Shown here: piece after piece, positions 23,549 through 35,018 of the stretch
Layout: each line of letters opens with the position of its first letter
Position numbering within the stretch: position 1 is the first letter of the stretch
Source of the DNA: Chrysoporthe austroafricana
Taxonomy: Eukaryota > Ascomycota > Sordariomycetes > Diaporthales > Cryphonectriaceae
Assembly (NCBI GenBank): GCA_001051155.2
Contig: JYIP02000009.1
Span: forward strand, 124,001-188,000
DNA: 64,000 nucleotides
Direction of reading: 5' to 3'
The notes under the pieces: generated by a model
What the model saw: the letters and a program-made list of their open reading frames with translations, nothing else
What the model was told of the DNA's origin: nothing
The model's database searches: none
Position numbers and translations under genes: made by a program

Positions 23549-25659
23549 CTACACCTTTTCTCGAGGTATTGCCTGATTGCCATTGGCTTCGAAATCCTTC
23601 ACCGCCTCATCTGAGGTGTCTCCTACCGGCGCCTCGAGCGTAGTACGCATGACAATCTCCCTCTCCAAAAATATAATGGCGAACGCAACTACACTCAGAG
23701 CCATACAAACATACCAAACAACCCGCAAGGCATCAACATATACCCCGATAACCTCGCTACGAAGCGCCGCGGGCAGTGAAGATACGAATGATCCAGATAC
23801 ATGAGAATAAGCATTGCCCCCGCCCAAGGCGTTCCGAACCGTCGCGTCGGATATCTTGCTTGATTCGACGGAGAATCGGCTATTGAAGATAGCCGCTGGG
23901 ACAGAAATTCCCCAGACACTACCGAACACACGCAGATAGGCCCAGAGCGCGCTGGCTGAGACCGATTCCGCATCTGGTAATGCGGCTTGCGCCGCTGGAA
24001 GGGTGGTGCTGACTGCATCCGCGTAAGAAACCTTGCCACTTTCCAGAACACAAAGTCATGCTTGGCTTTTATTGATAAGGAAAGTAACGACATGGAAACT
24101 GGATGACTTACTGAGGATTCCGGTACCGATACCAGCTACCATCTGGTACACTACTATCTTTGCGAGCGAGTAGTGCTCGTCGAAGTCGATATAGAGACCA
24201 CTCGCAAGGACCACAAAGCCTAGAGCTAGGAGATGCATGGGCTTATAACGTCCTGTCTTCGAAAGAAAAATCCCACCCGCCACAGAAGAAGGCACATAGA
24301 CGAGAACCGAGGGGAGCAACAGAACGCCTGCGCGAGCCGCGGACTTCATAAGCACGCCTTCGAGGTAGATAACAAGGAAGTACGATCTCCACACGGACAG
24401 GATGCCCATGAAGAATGTGATCGCAAAGGCTACGGCGGCTGTTCTGTTTCCAAAAAGACTCGGTGGGATAGTCGGATGCGCACAGAAACTGCTCGCTTCA
24501 TACGCATGGAACGCAGCCAAGCCTGCGAAGCCTACCAGCAGTGGGACCAGGATTCTCCAGGACCCCCAAGGGTACCTGGCATCTGCCCAGGTGAGGGCAA
24601 TGAGAATACTGACTACGCTCCCGATGAGCAGAAAGTTGCCGATCCAGTCCACCTCGTGCAAGGCCTGGCGCACTGTCAAGCGTCTCGGTACGTCGACATG
24701 AAGGAATAGAAGCATCATGATCAAGGCAAGCCCACCGATGGGTAGGTTCAGCCACTATTAATCAGCCGGTAAAGTCAGCGACACTTCCTTGGTGTTGGTG
24801 TTCAAAGATAAGACTGGCTGAGGGCGTCTCTGAAAGACTCGTGGGAATCGGATGGAGCTCATGAAACACATACGAAAACCCAACGCCAGTCGCTCTGAGC
24901 CATGACGCCACCGAGCGGGGGCCCGAGGGCAAGTCCAAGCCCAACTGTCGCAAAGACTATCGCCATGTATTTGCCACGCTCCCGAACGGAGGTCAAGTCG
25001 GAGACGATCACATTGCCGAAGACGCTCACGCCTGCGCCGCCCAGTCCTTGGACCGCGCGGCCAGCTACATACGAGCGTCAGTATTACGAGCAATGACTAT
25101 AGTGGCATACAGGAACCAAAGGCGTTGTCAGATGAAACGTACCAATGAGCATAGTCGTGGACGTTGCGCCTCCAGCCAAGCCACTCCCGAGAACAAAGGT
25201 GGCAACAGCGAAAATTGTTGGCCAGCGTCTACCAAAGACGGCGGCGGACTCTCCAAATATCGGGATGAACACGGTGCTACGTTGTGACCATCAGTATCTA
25301 TCTCATCTAATATATTCACTGCCCCGCGTTAGATGGGTGGATTATTACTTAGCCAGGAGGTACGCGTTGATGATCCAAACCCAGTTGTCACCGGCATTCA
25401 GGTCAGAGGAGATCTTTGGCAGTGAGGCAGTCGGGATCGAGGCCTCAAGAGCGATGAGGAGCTGGCCGAGGCAGAGAGGAGGTATGATTGCCCAGAAGCG
25501 CCAACCTTTACCAGTAGACTCGCCCGGCGCCCCAGGACCCGTCGTTCTACCACAAGTCTGGAGCTCGTGAGTACTAGCATCAACGTCTTGACGTGTGTCT
25601 GTGGAAGGATCGGTGAACCCATTTACTTCAGCGGCTCGGATGATGTCCTGCGGCTCCAT
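23549..25659 (-). CDS. MFS drug/metabolite exporter, DHA2 (14-TM) type
   Basis: Plasma-membrane proton antiporter expected to export the cluster product or confer self-protection (role inferred from family and position). Spliced on the minus strand: 25659-25349, 25276-25143, 25064-24874, 24754-24112, 24012-23549; 580 aa with all phases consistent. A soluble 70-residue N-terminus precedes FWAIIPPLCLGQLLIALEAS (TM1). Other marks are an ESAAVFGRRWP loop, the antiporter motif-C region GLGLALGPPLGG (about residue 190), WRWVF-WLNLPIGG across the third intron, and a long hydrophobic C-terminal half. Total hydrophobic segments fit about 14 helices. It forms the left edge of the polyketide cluster and is divergent from the thioesterase gene, with a 1.3-kb shared upstream region. 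It looks intact. Confidence 0.88.
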
Positions 25660-26989
25660 TTCGTGAACGGTAGAAGATACTACACGCTGTCAGGATGGGG
25701 ACAATTGCTATTCGGGAGTAAGGGCACACGGACCTACAAAATGGTTGGAATTGCAGCAAGAATTTTGAGATACGCGGACAAGGCCCGCGGATACCTAGCA
25801 ACTCTTCGCCTTAGGTAAAGTAAAGTAGGCCCCGGAAGACAATCATATGACGGGACATAGGCTGGCTGTCCCGAGGTTCCTACTTCACCGGGCATTCCCT
25901 ACTGTCCTACGTATCGGGGCACACCGGGTAAGGCGTTCGACGATCGTACGTACGGAATGCATGTTGTGCAACAGCACTTCTTCTCGATCCGGAGACATCT
26001 TTCTGAACGCACGCCCCTGCAGGGCCTAGGAACGTCGGTGAGCTGTCACAAGACGGGCCGCTACTAACCTTGCTCTGGCGATAGATTTAATTTCGTATGA
26101 TTCGATGGCTTGCGAGACCTCGGCTGAAGACTGAGACCGCTGTAGGGGTTGGTAGGACAGTGGCTGCTTAGCTTGACACCTGACAGCGAGCGAGGCGCGC
26201 AAGATACCTCCAAAGCCAGCAACGCCCGGTACATTCGGGAACCTAGCGCCGCGGCCCCAACGTTGCACATCAATCAATGTCTTGCAAATCCCAGCGCCAG
26301 ATCGCAGAGCAACGGAAGGGCAACCAATAGCAGAGTGCCGCCCAGCAAGCCCCTCGCAAAAGTGCCAGTGGCTACTGAGACTGTATTTAAGACAGGCGGC
26401 ATTAGGCTAGGCCGCCACGGCGGCCTAGTTTAGTAGACAGGTCTAGGCCCAGACTGGCCAGGCGATGAATCATTCATTGGTCTTGTGAGGTAGTCGGACG
26501 TGCTCGCACTCACGCGCCACTACATACTATGTACATAGATACATAGATAGATAGGCCTTGCCGAGGCAGGAGCACGGCATCGGGCAGTATGCAGTAATAA
26601 ACAAGGGCAGGAGCGCCCGTGCGCATCCGCATGAGACAAGATCTCAACAACTAGGGAAGGTGGGGGCTACGGATGATGAGCGCTTCGTCCTCTCACTCTC
26701 TGTGATGGGACGAGATTCTGGCCTGACCTTGGCCTTGGAAGCACAGCATTGCGGCCTCGGCGAGTACAGAACTTCCCCCCTTCGGCGAGCGATAACAAAG
26801 ATTCCCGTGCAGGCGTTTTCTTGCCGACAACTGCACACCACCACCGAGAGAAGCAACCTTTCCTGCAGTCCTAAGATTGGATCCTTCTCATACTAGTGTG
26901 GGAAGCAGCTGTCCCATCCGCGACCAAGCTGCAGCTTATCTCCCCACACTCTCGACAACCCGTCTCGCATCCTCCCGAGAAGCATAGCC
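25660..26989. promoter_or_regulatory. Bidirectional upstream region of MFS and thioesterase genes
   Basis: 1.3 kb between divergent genes. The only structure I can point to is the 22-bp GC-rich palindrome at 26407-26428. The open frames here are short and unsupported. A tagatacatagatagatag short repeat lies near 26530-26553. Confidence 0.45.
26407..26428. promoter_or_regulatory. 22-bp GC-rich palindrome
   Basis: Perfect 10-bp arms CTAGGCCGCC and GGCGGCCTAG flank a two-base AC centre. It lies about 560 bp upstream of the thioesterase start and 750 bp upstream of the MFS start. CCG/CGG half-sites in inverted order are the type bound by Zn2Cys6 regulators, so it is a candidate operator. A chance hairpin cannot be excluded. 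Confidence 0.35.
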
Positions 26990-28314
26990 ATGAGCATTCT
27001 CGAGAAGCAGATCAACCTGCGGCAGGTTGCCAGCGACACATTCGCTGCCTCCTGGCACGAAGACTGGGCGGTTGGGCCTAGTGAGTAACCCCACGAAAGC
27101 TACCGAGAGCCAAGGCCCGATTAGGGAGAACGCATCAGGCTGACTAGCACCCTCAACCTAGCCCTGCTAGGTAGCTGCGTCGCCGCCGTCGTCCACCATG
27201 CCGCCGCAACCTATCTGCGGACCGATCCAAAGCTCGTCAAGCTGGACCAGCCTGATGTTCTGAACCTGCACCTCGAGTTCCTTCGCATCTGTACGCATGA
27301 CGACAGCATCATCAAGGTCACCCCCTTGAAGACGGGTGCTACCATCAGCACTTTGCAGCTGCAGCTATTGTGAGCACTCTAAGACAAGCCACCCCTTTTT
27401 GTTTTCGTCTACGCGTTGAGTTGTACCGCAGGCGGGAAATCTGAGGAGGACAGGCCCCCAGCCCTCGACGAGTTATTCACACCTCAGGCCTCATCCTTCC
27501 GTTCTCGATTACTAACCCGTGGCCCACGCACAGTCAAGATGACCAGGTAAAGGTCTTTGCCATCGCCATTTCGACGAATTTTGACAGATCCTTGGGCCCA
27601 ACGGCCGCCGCCCCCGAGTCTTGGAGTCTCCACCCCCCTCCCAAGCCTAAGCCCGACTTCGACCGCGTTCTGGCACACAAATCGGACCCAAACTGGGTCC
27701 CAGCCGCTTATGATGGCGAAGTTCTGCCCATGACCGGCCGACTATTGGTCCTGGACCCCCGTGGTGGCTTCCCTGACAATGGTATCTGCGATGCTTGGAA
27801 CGGCTTTCTGGGAAATGAGCGTATGGATGCCACTTATCTAGCTATGATGACCGATATCATGCCTTCCATGTCTGACACGCTCTTGCGGAACGGTGGCGCG
27901 TATGATGCACATGTTTTCCAGGAGAAGGCAGAACGATGGGCCGATAAAAATCCTGGTGTGCCTCTTGTTATGAAGTCTAATACCATCGCTGAGGTAAGTC
28001 CCTCTATCCATGCATTGGAGGTGTTCGCATGGTCAGGTGCACTGACAGAGAAATCAAAGGTAATGAAAATATCGACAGTGAATAATACAGCCACCTTGGA
28101 TATAGAGTACAAGCGGAGGTTGCCAAAGGAGGGTCTGCGCTTCACTTTCACCCGGACTACGTCCAAGATGCTATGTGATGGAAGGATGGATGTTGATCTT
28201 ACAATGTATAACGAAGATATGGAACTGGTCTGTCTCGCGCGACAGCTCATTCTGGTTCTTGATATCCAAAGAAAATTTGGCAGTGGGAAGCCGGAAGTAG
28301 AGTCACGACTATAG
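26990..28314 (+). CDS. Hotdog-fold acyl-thioesterase
   Basis: Predicted acyl-CoA or acyl-carrier thioesterase of the thioesterase-like superfamily (TesB-type double hotdog). Model 26990-27080, 27162-27369, 27534-27993, 28060-28314; 337 aa. It opens MSILEKQINLRQVASDTFAA with SWHEDWAVG, the usual start of fungal members. GSCVAAVVHHAAATYL follows (first hotdog helix), then LHLEFLRICTHD, a Pro-rich linker, and a second hotdog ending RLPKEGLRFTFTRTTSKM / DGRMDVDLTMYNEDMELVC. The third intron is in frame with no internal stop; I removed it because it has a gtaagt donor and its removal joins family-like blocks. In the cluster it could edit or release PKS-bound chains (inference). Confidence 0.8.
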
Positions 28315-28526
28315 ATGAGTAGATCGTGTCAACATGAAATATCATTGCCAAAGAAACAAGTATGGTACAAGACCTGATATAATTGCCAGCAATGGAAATC
28401 CTCATTGTTTTGGTTCTCTTCCAATTGCCTCCATGCCTCTATAACAGACATCGACCCGTCAGAGATCCCCGAAGGAAGTATGTCTTTATTTCAGTTACAG
28501 GGTATCTACCGTGTTCACTCCGCCCA

Positions 28527-29770
28527 TTAGACCGCATGCATGTGACCGTCCTCTGGGGGTGGCGTTCGCCTCGGAGAATGGTCAACGTGAAACGTTTCCT
28601 CCAGACGGATGAAACCGGCCGTATCATCGTCCACGCTTGTGTTGACCAGTCTCTTGCGGCCGCCCGAGATCGTGGCCGTGTGGCTGGCAAGAGGGTTGCC
28701 AAGAGGGGTAATGTTATAAATGGGTTTTGACGAGGAGCCGCTCTTGTTATAACGAGAGTTGATGGTATCGCGGAGGCCCGATTTGTCGTAAATCGCACGC
28801 GCCAGGGGCCGTGTGCCTGGCAAGCATGAGCAGATAAAGTAGGCACAGGGCTCCATCATGGTGTAGATCATGGTCCACACACCCAACCAAGTCAGGTCTG
28901 ACATGACGTCTGTGGTGAAGAACTCGACGAAACGGATGACCGAACCTATGATTCCCCTTTACGCGAGAACTCACTATCAGAACGATGACATGCAGCTGGC
29001 TGTAATAGATGGTTTCGAGAGAGAAACTTACAGGCTGCCTGCGATGAACGTGAGAAAGATTCCAATTTTCTGGTACAGGCTGATCTGTAAGTGATACAGG
29101 GTGGAGAAAGGCAAAACAAGAATTGCCAGGTCGGTGACAATATTTGGAATGCTGATGTATTTGTAGGCGGCCATCACGTCGGCACAGTGGCCGCCTTTGA
29201 TCGTCTTGTCCCATTTATAGGCATATGGCTGGCAGATGGTGAAGTTGGCGATGATGCCGGAACCGAGCCAGTGCAACAGACAGACTGCCATGACTATCCA
29301 GGTTATAATCCGGACCCTACGATCGGTGAAGATGCGCAGATAGAGTATCAGGATGGCGACCTTGGGGAACGTCACAGCGGACATGTACAAGAGCTCGTCT
29401 CCCGTTTGAATCTTCAGCCAAATCACAATCTTTTCCGGATCAGTCTCCATTAAATAGACAATGTGATGACCGCCACCTGCGAACTTGACGAATACTGATC
29501 CGCATCAGTCTGTGTTTCGGTAACTGACATGAAAAAATCGGAAATCTGTCACTTACAGATGCAGCTAATGCAAAGCCCCAGACAGCAAAGGTACGATAGT
29601 GGATATATCGTCCATATCTCCCAGTGATTCTGCTTCGAGAAAAATAATCGAGAGATGATGAAGAGTGCGTATACAATGGTGATGAGAACTAAGAACGCGA
29701 TGGCTGTATTCAGTAGCTTGTCACCAGCATACTGGGTCAGATACGCTGACGATGTAGATGAGTACGCCAT
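28527..29770 (-). CDS. Pth11-like rhodopsin-domain integral membrane protein
   Basis: Seven-helix fungal membrane protein of the Pth11-like rhodopsin-domain family (putative GPCR-type sensors). Spliced: 29770-29557, 29494-29032, 28956-28527; 368 aa. TM1 is in TAIAFLVLITIVYALFIIS. TM2 runs up to the first intron and continues as FVKFAGGGHHIVYL. The conserved LKIQTGDELLYM and FPKVAILILYLRIF lead into further helices. The C-terminal 100 residues are soluble and Ser/Thr/Arg-rich. No CFEM domain is visible. The acceptor of the last exon (cgtaaag) is chosen because it alone keeps phase and gives GSLGIIGSVIRF. Its presence among biosynthetic genes is not unusual for fungal clusters, but its job there is unknown. 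Confidence 0.78.
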
Positions 29771-30707
29771 GGCATCTGAATGGTGTGATGCTAGGCAACG
29801 GGGTGGTCCGAAGAGTGACAGAAGAAGATAGATCTTGAGAATCTCGCGTCAGCATGGAGAAGATGGCGTGTTCAAGCTGTCTGGGTGATATAACATAATC
29901 CAACTTTGCCTCCAGGATATTTTCTAACTTCAGTAGATCGACCCCCTAATTTTCCCGTACATCATCTGCAGCGGTCTTAGCCCCCGTGGAGGATTTAGAG
30001 CCTTCATGCAGGAGACCATATGGAATTAGTCCAGTTTAAGGCATATTCTACTTGGAAGACATGCAGCCCGCTACCTTTCGCCATGCATCCGAACTGTGGT
30101 ACGAACCTAGGTTGAGAATGGCTGGGGCCGGAGCCGGCCAGGTTTACGACCTGCAGAGCGGCTGGGCCATACGAGAGGGTGTGAACATTGTCTGATCTGC
30201 AAATGCCAATGGCAGGACGATCCCATCGGCCTGTTGGCTTCCTAACCTATCACGTGCCTACCTTAAGATCCTTCGCCGGCTACAAGGACCTGTGTCGTGA
30301 AACCATAAGCGCCCACCGACAGTTGAGTGCGCCACCTGACGCGGAATGGCAGCACTAAGGCCCAAGACAACACTAGACTGTGCTACTTAATTACTGGAAG
30401 TTTTCCTTTATTTCCCCCGAGGCTTTTTGCGAGGAAGGATTTGGCCCCGGCGCTAGGTGATCTCTGCTTGCTTGTCTTCTACATGCAGACTGTCGCAAGG
30501 GAGGCAACTCGCTGGGTTTGAACTCCGGACGGCATAGGTACAAGCATGCGGGCCCAACGTCCGTAATTTTACCTCCACGGACTCTCTGAAAACCTTTTTG
30601 TTTTAGTCGACCACGTCTCACTGCGTTTTGAACAGCGCTGTTACCCAAGAGCAACGACTGTGATAACATATCCGCCACACCATATACGTTTGGGTCAGCT
30701 TGTCAAT
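29771..30707. promoter_or_regulatory. Divergent upstream region (Pth11-like / FSH hydrolase)
   Basis: 0.9 kb of shared 5' region. I recognise no gene or repeat. A tRNA-like GTTCAAACCC box near 30520 does not fold into a tRNA (see rejected). Confidence 0.4.
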
Positions 30708-31570
30708 ATGAAGTTTCTGTGTTTGCACGGCATCGGGACCAATAACCAGGTACGATCTCTTTCCTTAATAGTTTCGCCTCTGGAAATTTGAGTACTAACG
30801 CGAGATGGCCTGGAATTAGATTTTCAAACTGCAAACTGGTAAGGCAGGCTGGGGCCTTATCTGTTATCTGAAAGACTTTGGTGCTTTTTCTGACTACGGT
30901 GCTGTAGCGGCTTTTCGCTATGAGCTTGGCGACCAGCATACGTACGAATTTGTGCAGGGAGTAATGCCTTGGCAGTTGCCACCAGGTATACTCTGCGAGT
31001 CCTGGCAAAAAAAGATCGCTGCTAACAAATGCAGAGCTGGCAACGCTCTCAAGCCCTTCGAACCAGCACTACTCGTATTACGACAATACGTCTACGGAGA
31101 GCTTTATCTCCGTGTTGGACAGTCTCGAGGCTTATATCGAAGCCGAAGGACCCTTCGATGGTGTCATGGCCTACTCCCAGGGTGCTGGGCTCGTTGCCAT
31201 GCTGTTGGTGCGGCGACAGTACCTCCACCCGGAGAAAGAACCTCTTTTTCGTTGCGCCATCTTGTTCTCTCCCGGGAAGGCCTTCGACCCTGTGGCTTAC
31301 CTGGAGAGCGGAGAGGTGAAAGGCTTGGACCACATTCCAACCGGCATGTCGGCCCTTTCTCTTCCCGTTGTGATCATATACGGCGAGTCGGACGAGTTAA
31401 AAGAAGAATGTTCCCAGCTCGCGGCCATCTGCGATCCTGATCTCCTATCTATTTTCGTTCATGAAGGAGGACATGAAGTGCCAGGTTTCGGAGCGAAGAA
31501 TGGACTTCCCGGAGCCGTCAAAATGGCTCGCAGAGGAATCACTCGAGCTGAGCTTGCACTTGTAGCGTGA
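30708..31570 (+). CDS. FSH-family serine hydrolase (LovG-like releasing enzyme)
   Basis: Alpha/beta-hydrolase of the FSH1 family (224 aa). In the lovastatin pathway the family member LovG hydrolyses the finished chain from a highly reducing PKS (established); the same role here is inference. Model 30708-30749, 30820-30838, 30908-30985, 31035-31570; it includes a 19-bp second exon, and all phases agree. It begins MKFLCLHGIGTNNQIFKLQT, the classic FSH opening with the oxyanion-hole HG. The nucleophile elbow is MAYSQGAG (Ser in the usual G/A-x-S-x-G position, with Ala for the first Gly). IIYGESDEL carries the acidic residue and FVHEGGHEVP the catalytic His. The branch site agtactaacg is clear in intron 1. 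It is convergent with the P450 gene. Confidence 0.85.
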
Positions 31571-32047
31571 GAAGGATATCTCTTCTCTCCCTCCATGGCG
31601 CCTATGGACGCAAACTTGTACTAAGGAATTTGCTTGCCGCTCTACAGCATTCACATATTTCCTGGTACGAGTACTGCAGCGGGCTCCTTTCAAAGTGTAG
31701 CAGAGCTAAAGTAAAGTGATGTGTGATTGTCTGAACTGTACACTCCGTTCGCAAATAATTGTCTACCATCGATTTTAAGTGGGTCCTGACCCTGGGCAAC
31801 ATCGACTTCTGTGCCAATTCTTGGCAAATTGTCAAAGCCAGCATGAGATCAATGCCAGGACTAGGTCTCAGGTATTCAAAGCCCGTTCTAGTAAGAAGGT
31901 TTCGTGTACTTATGATATTATATTGTGAAACCTCAGAGGACCAAATCAATAGCCAAGAACAAATATGATGTAGTGATCTCTGCAAAGAATGAACAGCCGT
32001 TTACGGCCAAATAAAGGTTACAATGAAAGAACAATTCCTGGCCGCTG
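31571..32047. other. Convergent spacer
   Basis: 3' flanks of the FSH hydrolase and P450 genes; AT-rich. I see no other feature. Confidence 0.5.
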
Positions 32048-33805
32048 TCATACCCTCTTCCTGAACTGCACTTCCGGTCCTTCCCGGAGCGAAATGAAAG
32101 CATCGTACAGCCTCATTTGATCCTTGTCCCTCTCTCCCCATCCGAGCTCCGGGCTGCCACCTCCAAGCGTGGATCCGGGAGCCCTTCGTATGTCTAAACG
32201 ATAGAGGGTCCGGGCCACCGTGATCATCATTTCCGCCATCGCAACGTTTTTTCCAATACAACTACCCGGACCGGCAGAGAACGGGTGAAAATTCTGTCTC
32301 AGTCGCGCAACGGACTCTTGGGTGACTCCAGCAGACTCGTCTACGATCCACCGCTCAGGCCGGTATAGTCCAGGGTCTCCGTAAACAAGCTCGTTCCGCG
32401 CCATGACCCAAGGAACTGTGGCCACAATCGTCCCCTCCGGGTAGTACTTCCCTTGAATCCGGATTCCTCCTGGCAGCACTTCGCGCGGTAGGTCGCAGGG
32501 CCCAGATGGGACAAGACGCATCCCCTCGTCGATACATGCCCTCAGATATGTGCAATTCATAAGCTTCGGCCCGTAGACAATATCCTCAGGCGAACTGAAC
32601 GTTGTCAGAATCTCATCTACGAGTTTCTGGCAGCATTGAGGGTTTCCAGTGAGGTAGAAGAATACTCCCGAGAGACTGATACTTGTGGTGTCGGATCCGG
32701 CAATAATCATCAGACTAGACTCGGACCTCAGGTCAATCTCATTATACGCCGGGAGACCCGTATCAGGATCCTGTGCTGCGCGTAAGAAGTAAAATATATC
32801 TTGACGTCGCTCAGCTTCAGGCTTCTCCGCTTGCTCCTGATACAAGGCAATCCGCTTGGTGAGAGTTTCGTGAACAAATTGATTGTATTGTAGAACAGAT
32901 GGTGGCGATATGAATTCGATGAGCTGGTCGAGACCACGAGGCCTTATCCAATTCAGGAAGCTGAGAAAAGGAGAGCGGCAAAACTTGTGGGGGGGGGTGG
33001 TTAGCACTATAATTTCTCGTCACTAATCGATTCCGAGCTAGAGCTTACCGGATAGTAGAATTTCATGTACTCGACAATGTTATGCGGAACCACCTTTAAG
33101 GGGTTATCTCCAGGCTCCTTGATATCAAAAGAGGTCCCAAACGCCAGATCTCCCATGATATCGAATGTTAGGGCGTCCAGCTTTTTGGTAAAGTCAACGG
33201 GAGCAGACCACTCTGTCGTACTATCGTTCTCTTCCATCATGATCTGATTCCAGCGGTCAACATGTTTTATTATGAAACGAGTGGCGGCTCGCAGCGATTT
33301 CTCAGTGAAAGCGAGGTTGAGAAGTTTGCGCTTCAATGCATGCTCAGCAACATCGACGCTGTTGAGAGTGTTGCTTTCCCTCGAATCCCTCTTAAGAGCT
33401 GTATAGAAAGGGCTCCGTCGCACGTTGGACTTTAAGCCGTAAACATCGGCGTAAGCCTTGGGGTCGTAGAAGAGTACCGTATTTGGCTCAGGGCGGATTC
33501 TATCACCATATATCTGAAATTGTTGCCAGAGCCAAACGTGACGTTTGCCGGTATAGGTATGATACCATGAGGGTAATCCACTTGCTCGCGCCCAAAAAGG
33601 TCCCGGAACATCTCTGAGAGGATGGAAAAACAGATTGTAGACTAGCTTGGTCAGTATCTGTCCACGGATGCTCGATATCAATTAGCCTCCTCCAAACTTA
33701 TGTTGAGATCATAAAGCAAGTCCTACGTACCAGCAAAATACCGAGCAGGAAAAGCGGAGTTAGCAGGTCCGACGACCGCATGATTTGGAAGGATAGATTC
33801 AACAT
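32048..33805 (-). CDS. Cytochrome P450 monooxygenase (cluster P450-1)
   Basis: Microsomal haem monooxygenase. Spliced: 33805-33731, 33657-33049, 32983-32048; 539 aa. The N-terminal helix (MRSSDLLTPLFLLGILL) is the membrane anchor, followed by NLFFHPLRDVPGPFW, the Pro-rich hinge. Helix I is AGSDTTSISLSG (about residue 325); the ExxR motif is in CIDEGMRLVPSG; the PERW region is present; the haem loop is FSAGPGSCIGKN with the Cys ligand (about residue 457). The FHPLRDVPGP hinge and GPGSCIGKN loop resemble the CYP65/TRI11-type group, but substrate cannot be read from sequence. It is divergent from PKS-A across a 1.2-kb shared upstream region, suggesting co-regulation. All motifs are intact. Confidence 0.9.
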
Positions 33806-35018
33806 GATAGTAGATGGGTGTAGCAGTGCTCAGCTTTCTCGGAGCTTCTGTTCGCGGGTCTCACCAAGGGTTCATGGGCGCGATTTTGGTCCATTTGAAG
33901 AAATCAGAGACGAGAGTGAGATTCCTCGAATTGTCTCGTAACATCTGATCAGTGAGATGGGTGGCCTGACGGGAGGGCGACACAGAGCTGTTGGCTGCTG
34001 AGAATAGGACAAGGGGAAGGCAGGGTCTCGCCCAAACTATAAAAAACGCGGTTTATTTCCTGTTTTTTACGAAGTTGAATGTATTACAACACGTCATTTT
34101 CACTGTGTTCGCACACGTTGGGCGTGTACCCATCAACAAATTCCAGTCCAGTGATATGCGGTAGGCTGCTTGAATCATCCGCACGTAAGCAAGAGCAATT
34201 TTGAGCCAAAGGGTTAGGACGAACGGTTACAACGACCATCCACGCCAGTGAATGTGACAACACGGAGCAATAACCAACTTAGATTAGTGTTGCATTCACT
34301 AGAGCTAGCTAGGCAAATGTGAGAGATAGGCCAGTGTTATTGCCTTGGCCCCCAATAGCCGGCTAACCGATATGAGACAATAGGAAGCATTGCCCCTATT
34401 AGCCACCTAGGCCGATATGAGACAACAGAAACCGTGGCCCTCACCAGCCAGCTAGGCAGATGAGACATTAGGGAACCTCGGCCCTTACGAGTTAGATAAG
34501 TCAATATTAGAAATTAATATTACATTTGCCTGTTAAAGTAATTATCTGATATAAGTAACTTGATAATACAAAGGAATTTATAATATAAACCAATGTTACC
34601 TTTTTTTTTTTTGAAAAAAAAAATCTAATAAATAACTTATCAATAATTATGTATAATTTATTAATGAATCTCGTTAATATTTAATACGTTGATACAAAAA
34701 ATGAATATAAAAACATATTTCGAGGAATTTATGCTTTAAATTAATATCAGACAACGCTGTTAGGCCTAATGGAATGATGATAATCACCGTTAGCTCATAA
34801 TAAATGATGATTACAAGATACCTCTGGAGCATCGAAGGTGACCTTACTGCCCTTGTCGATTGAAACGCTAGGCCGCATTAAAAGTTCAAGACTGGACCTG
34901 CTCCTCCTGACCTTGGAAATTACGCATAGCAGTGTTGTTCCATTGACTCTATTATCAAATCGGATCTCTTGTTGTTTCTGTGTATATCGGCCCACGACTG
35001 TGAATAAACAAGAACAAC
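33806..35018. promoter_or_regulatory. Bidirectional promoter region of P450-1 and PKS-A
   Basis: 1.2 kb between divergent genes. It contains a tandem array of about 44-bp imperfect units (about 34300-34510), then a strongly AT-rich block (34500-34760) with T13/A10 homopolymers near 34600-34622. No open frame of note. Confidence 0.5.
34300..34510. repeat. Imperfect about 44-bp tandem repeat, 4-5 units
   Basis: Each unit carries a version of GGCCC...TAGCC..CTAGGC.GATATGAGACA; the ATGAGACA blocks fall near 34372, 34416 and 34460, and more decayed units flank them. It lies in the shared P450-1/PKS-A upstream region. Differences among copies are mostly transitions. Confidence 0.65.

Noticed and set aside
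29440..29676. Apparent one-base frameshift in the Pth11-like gene (a second frame reads GRYGRYIHYRTF)
   Set aside because: The first frame stays open to a gtaagt donor and joins the next exon in phase, giving a normal second membrane helix. The other frame cannot be spliced to the next exon as well.
30480..30600. tRNA-like sequence (GTTCAAACCC box on the minus strand)
   Set aside because: No matching acceptor stem, D-arm or anticodon stem could be built around it.
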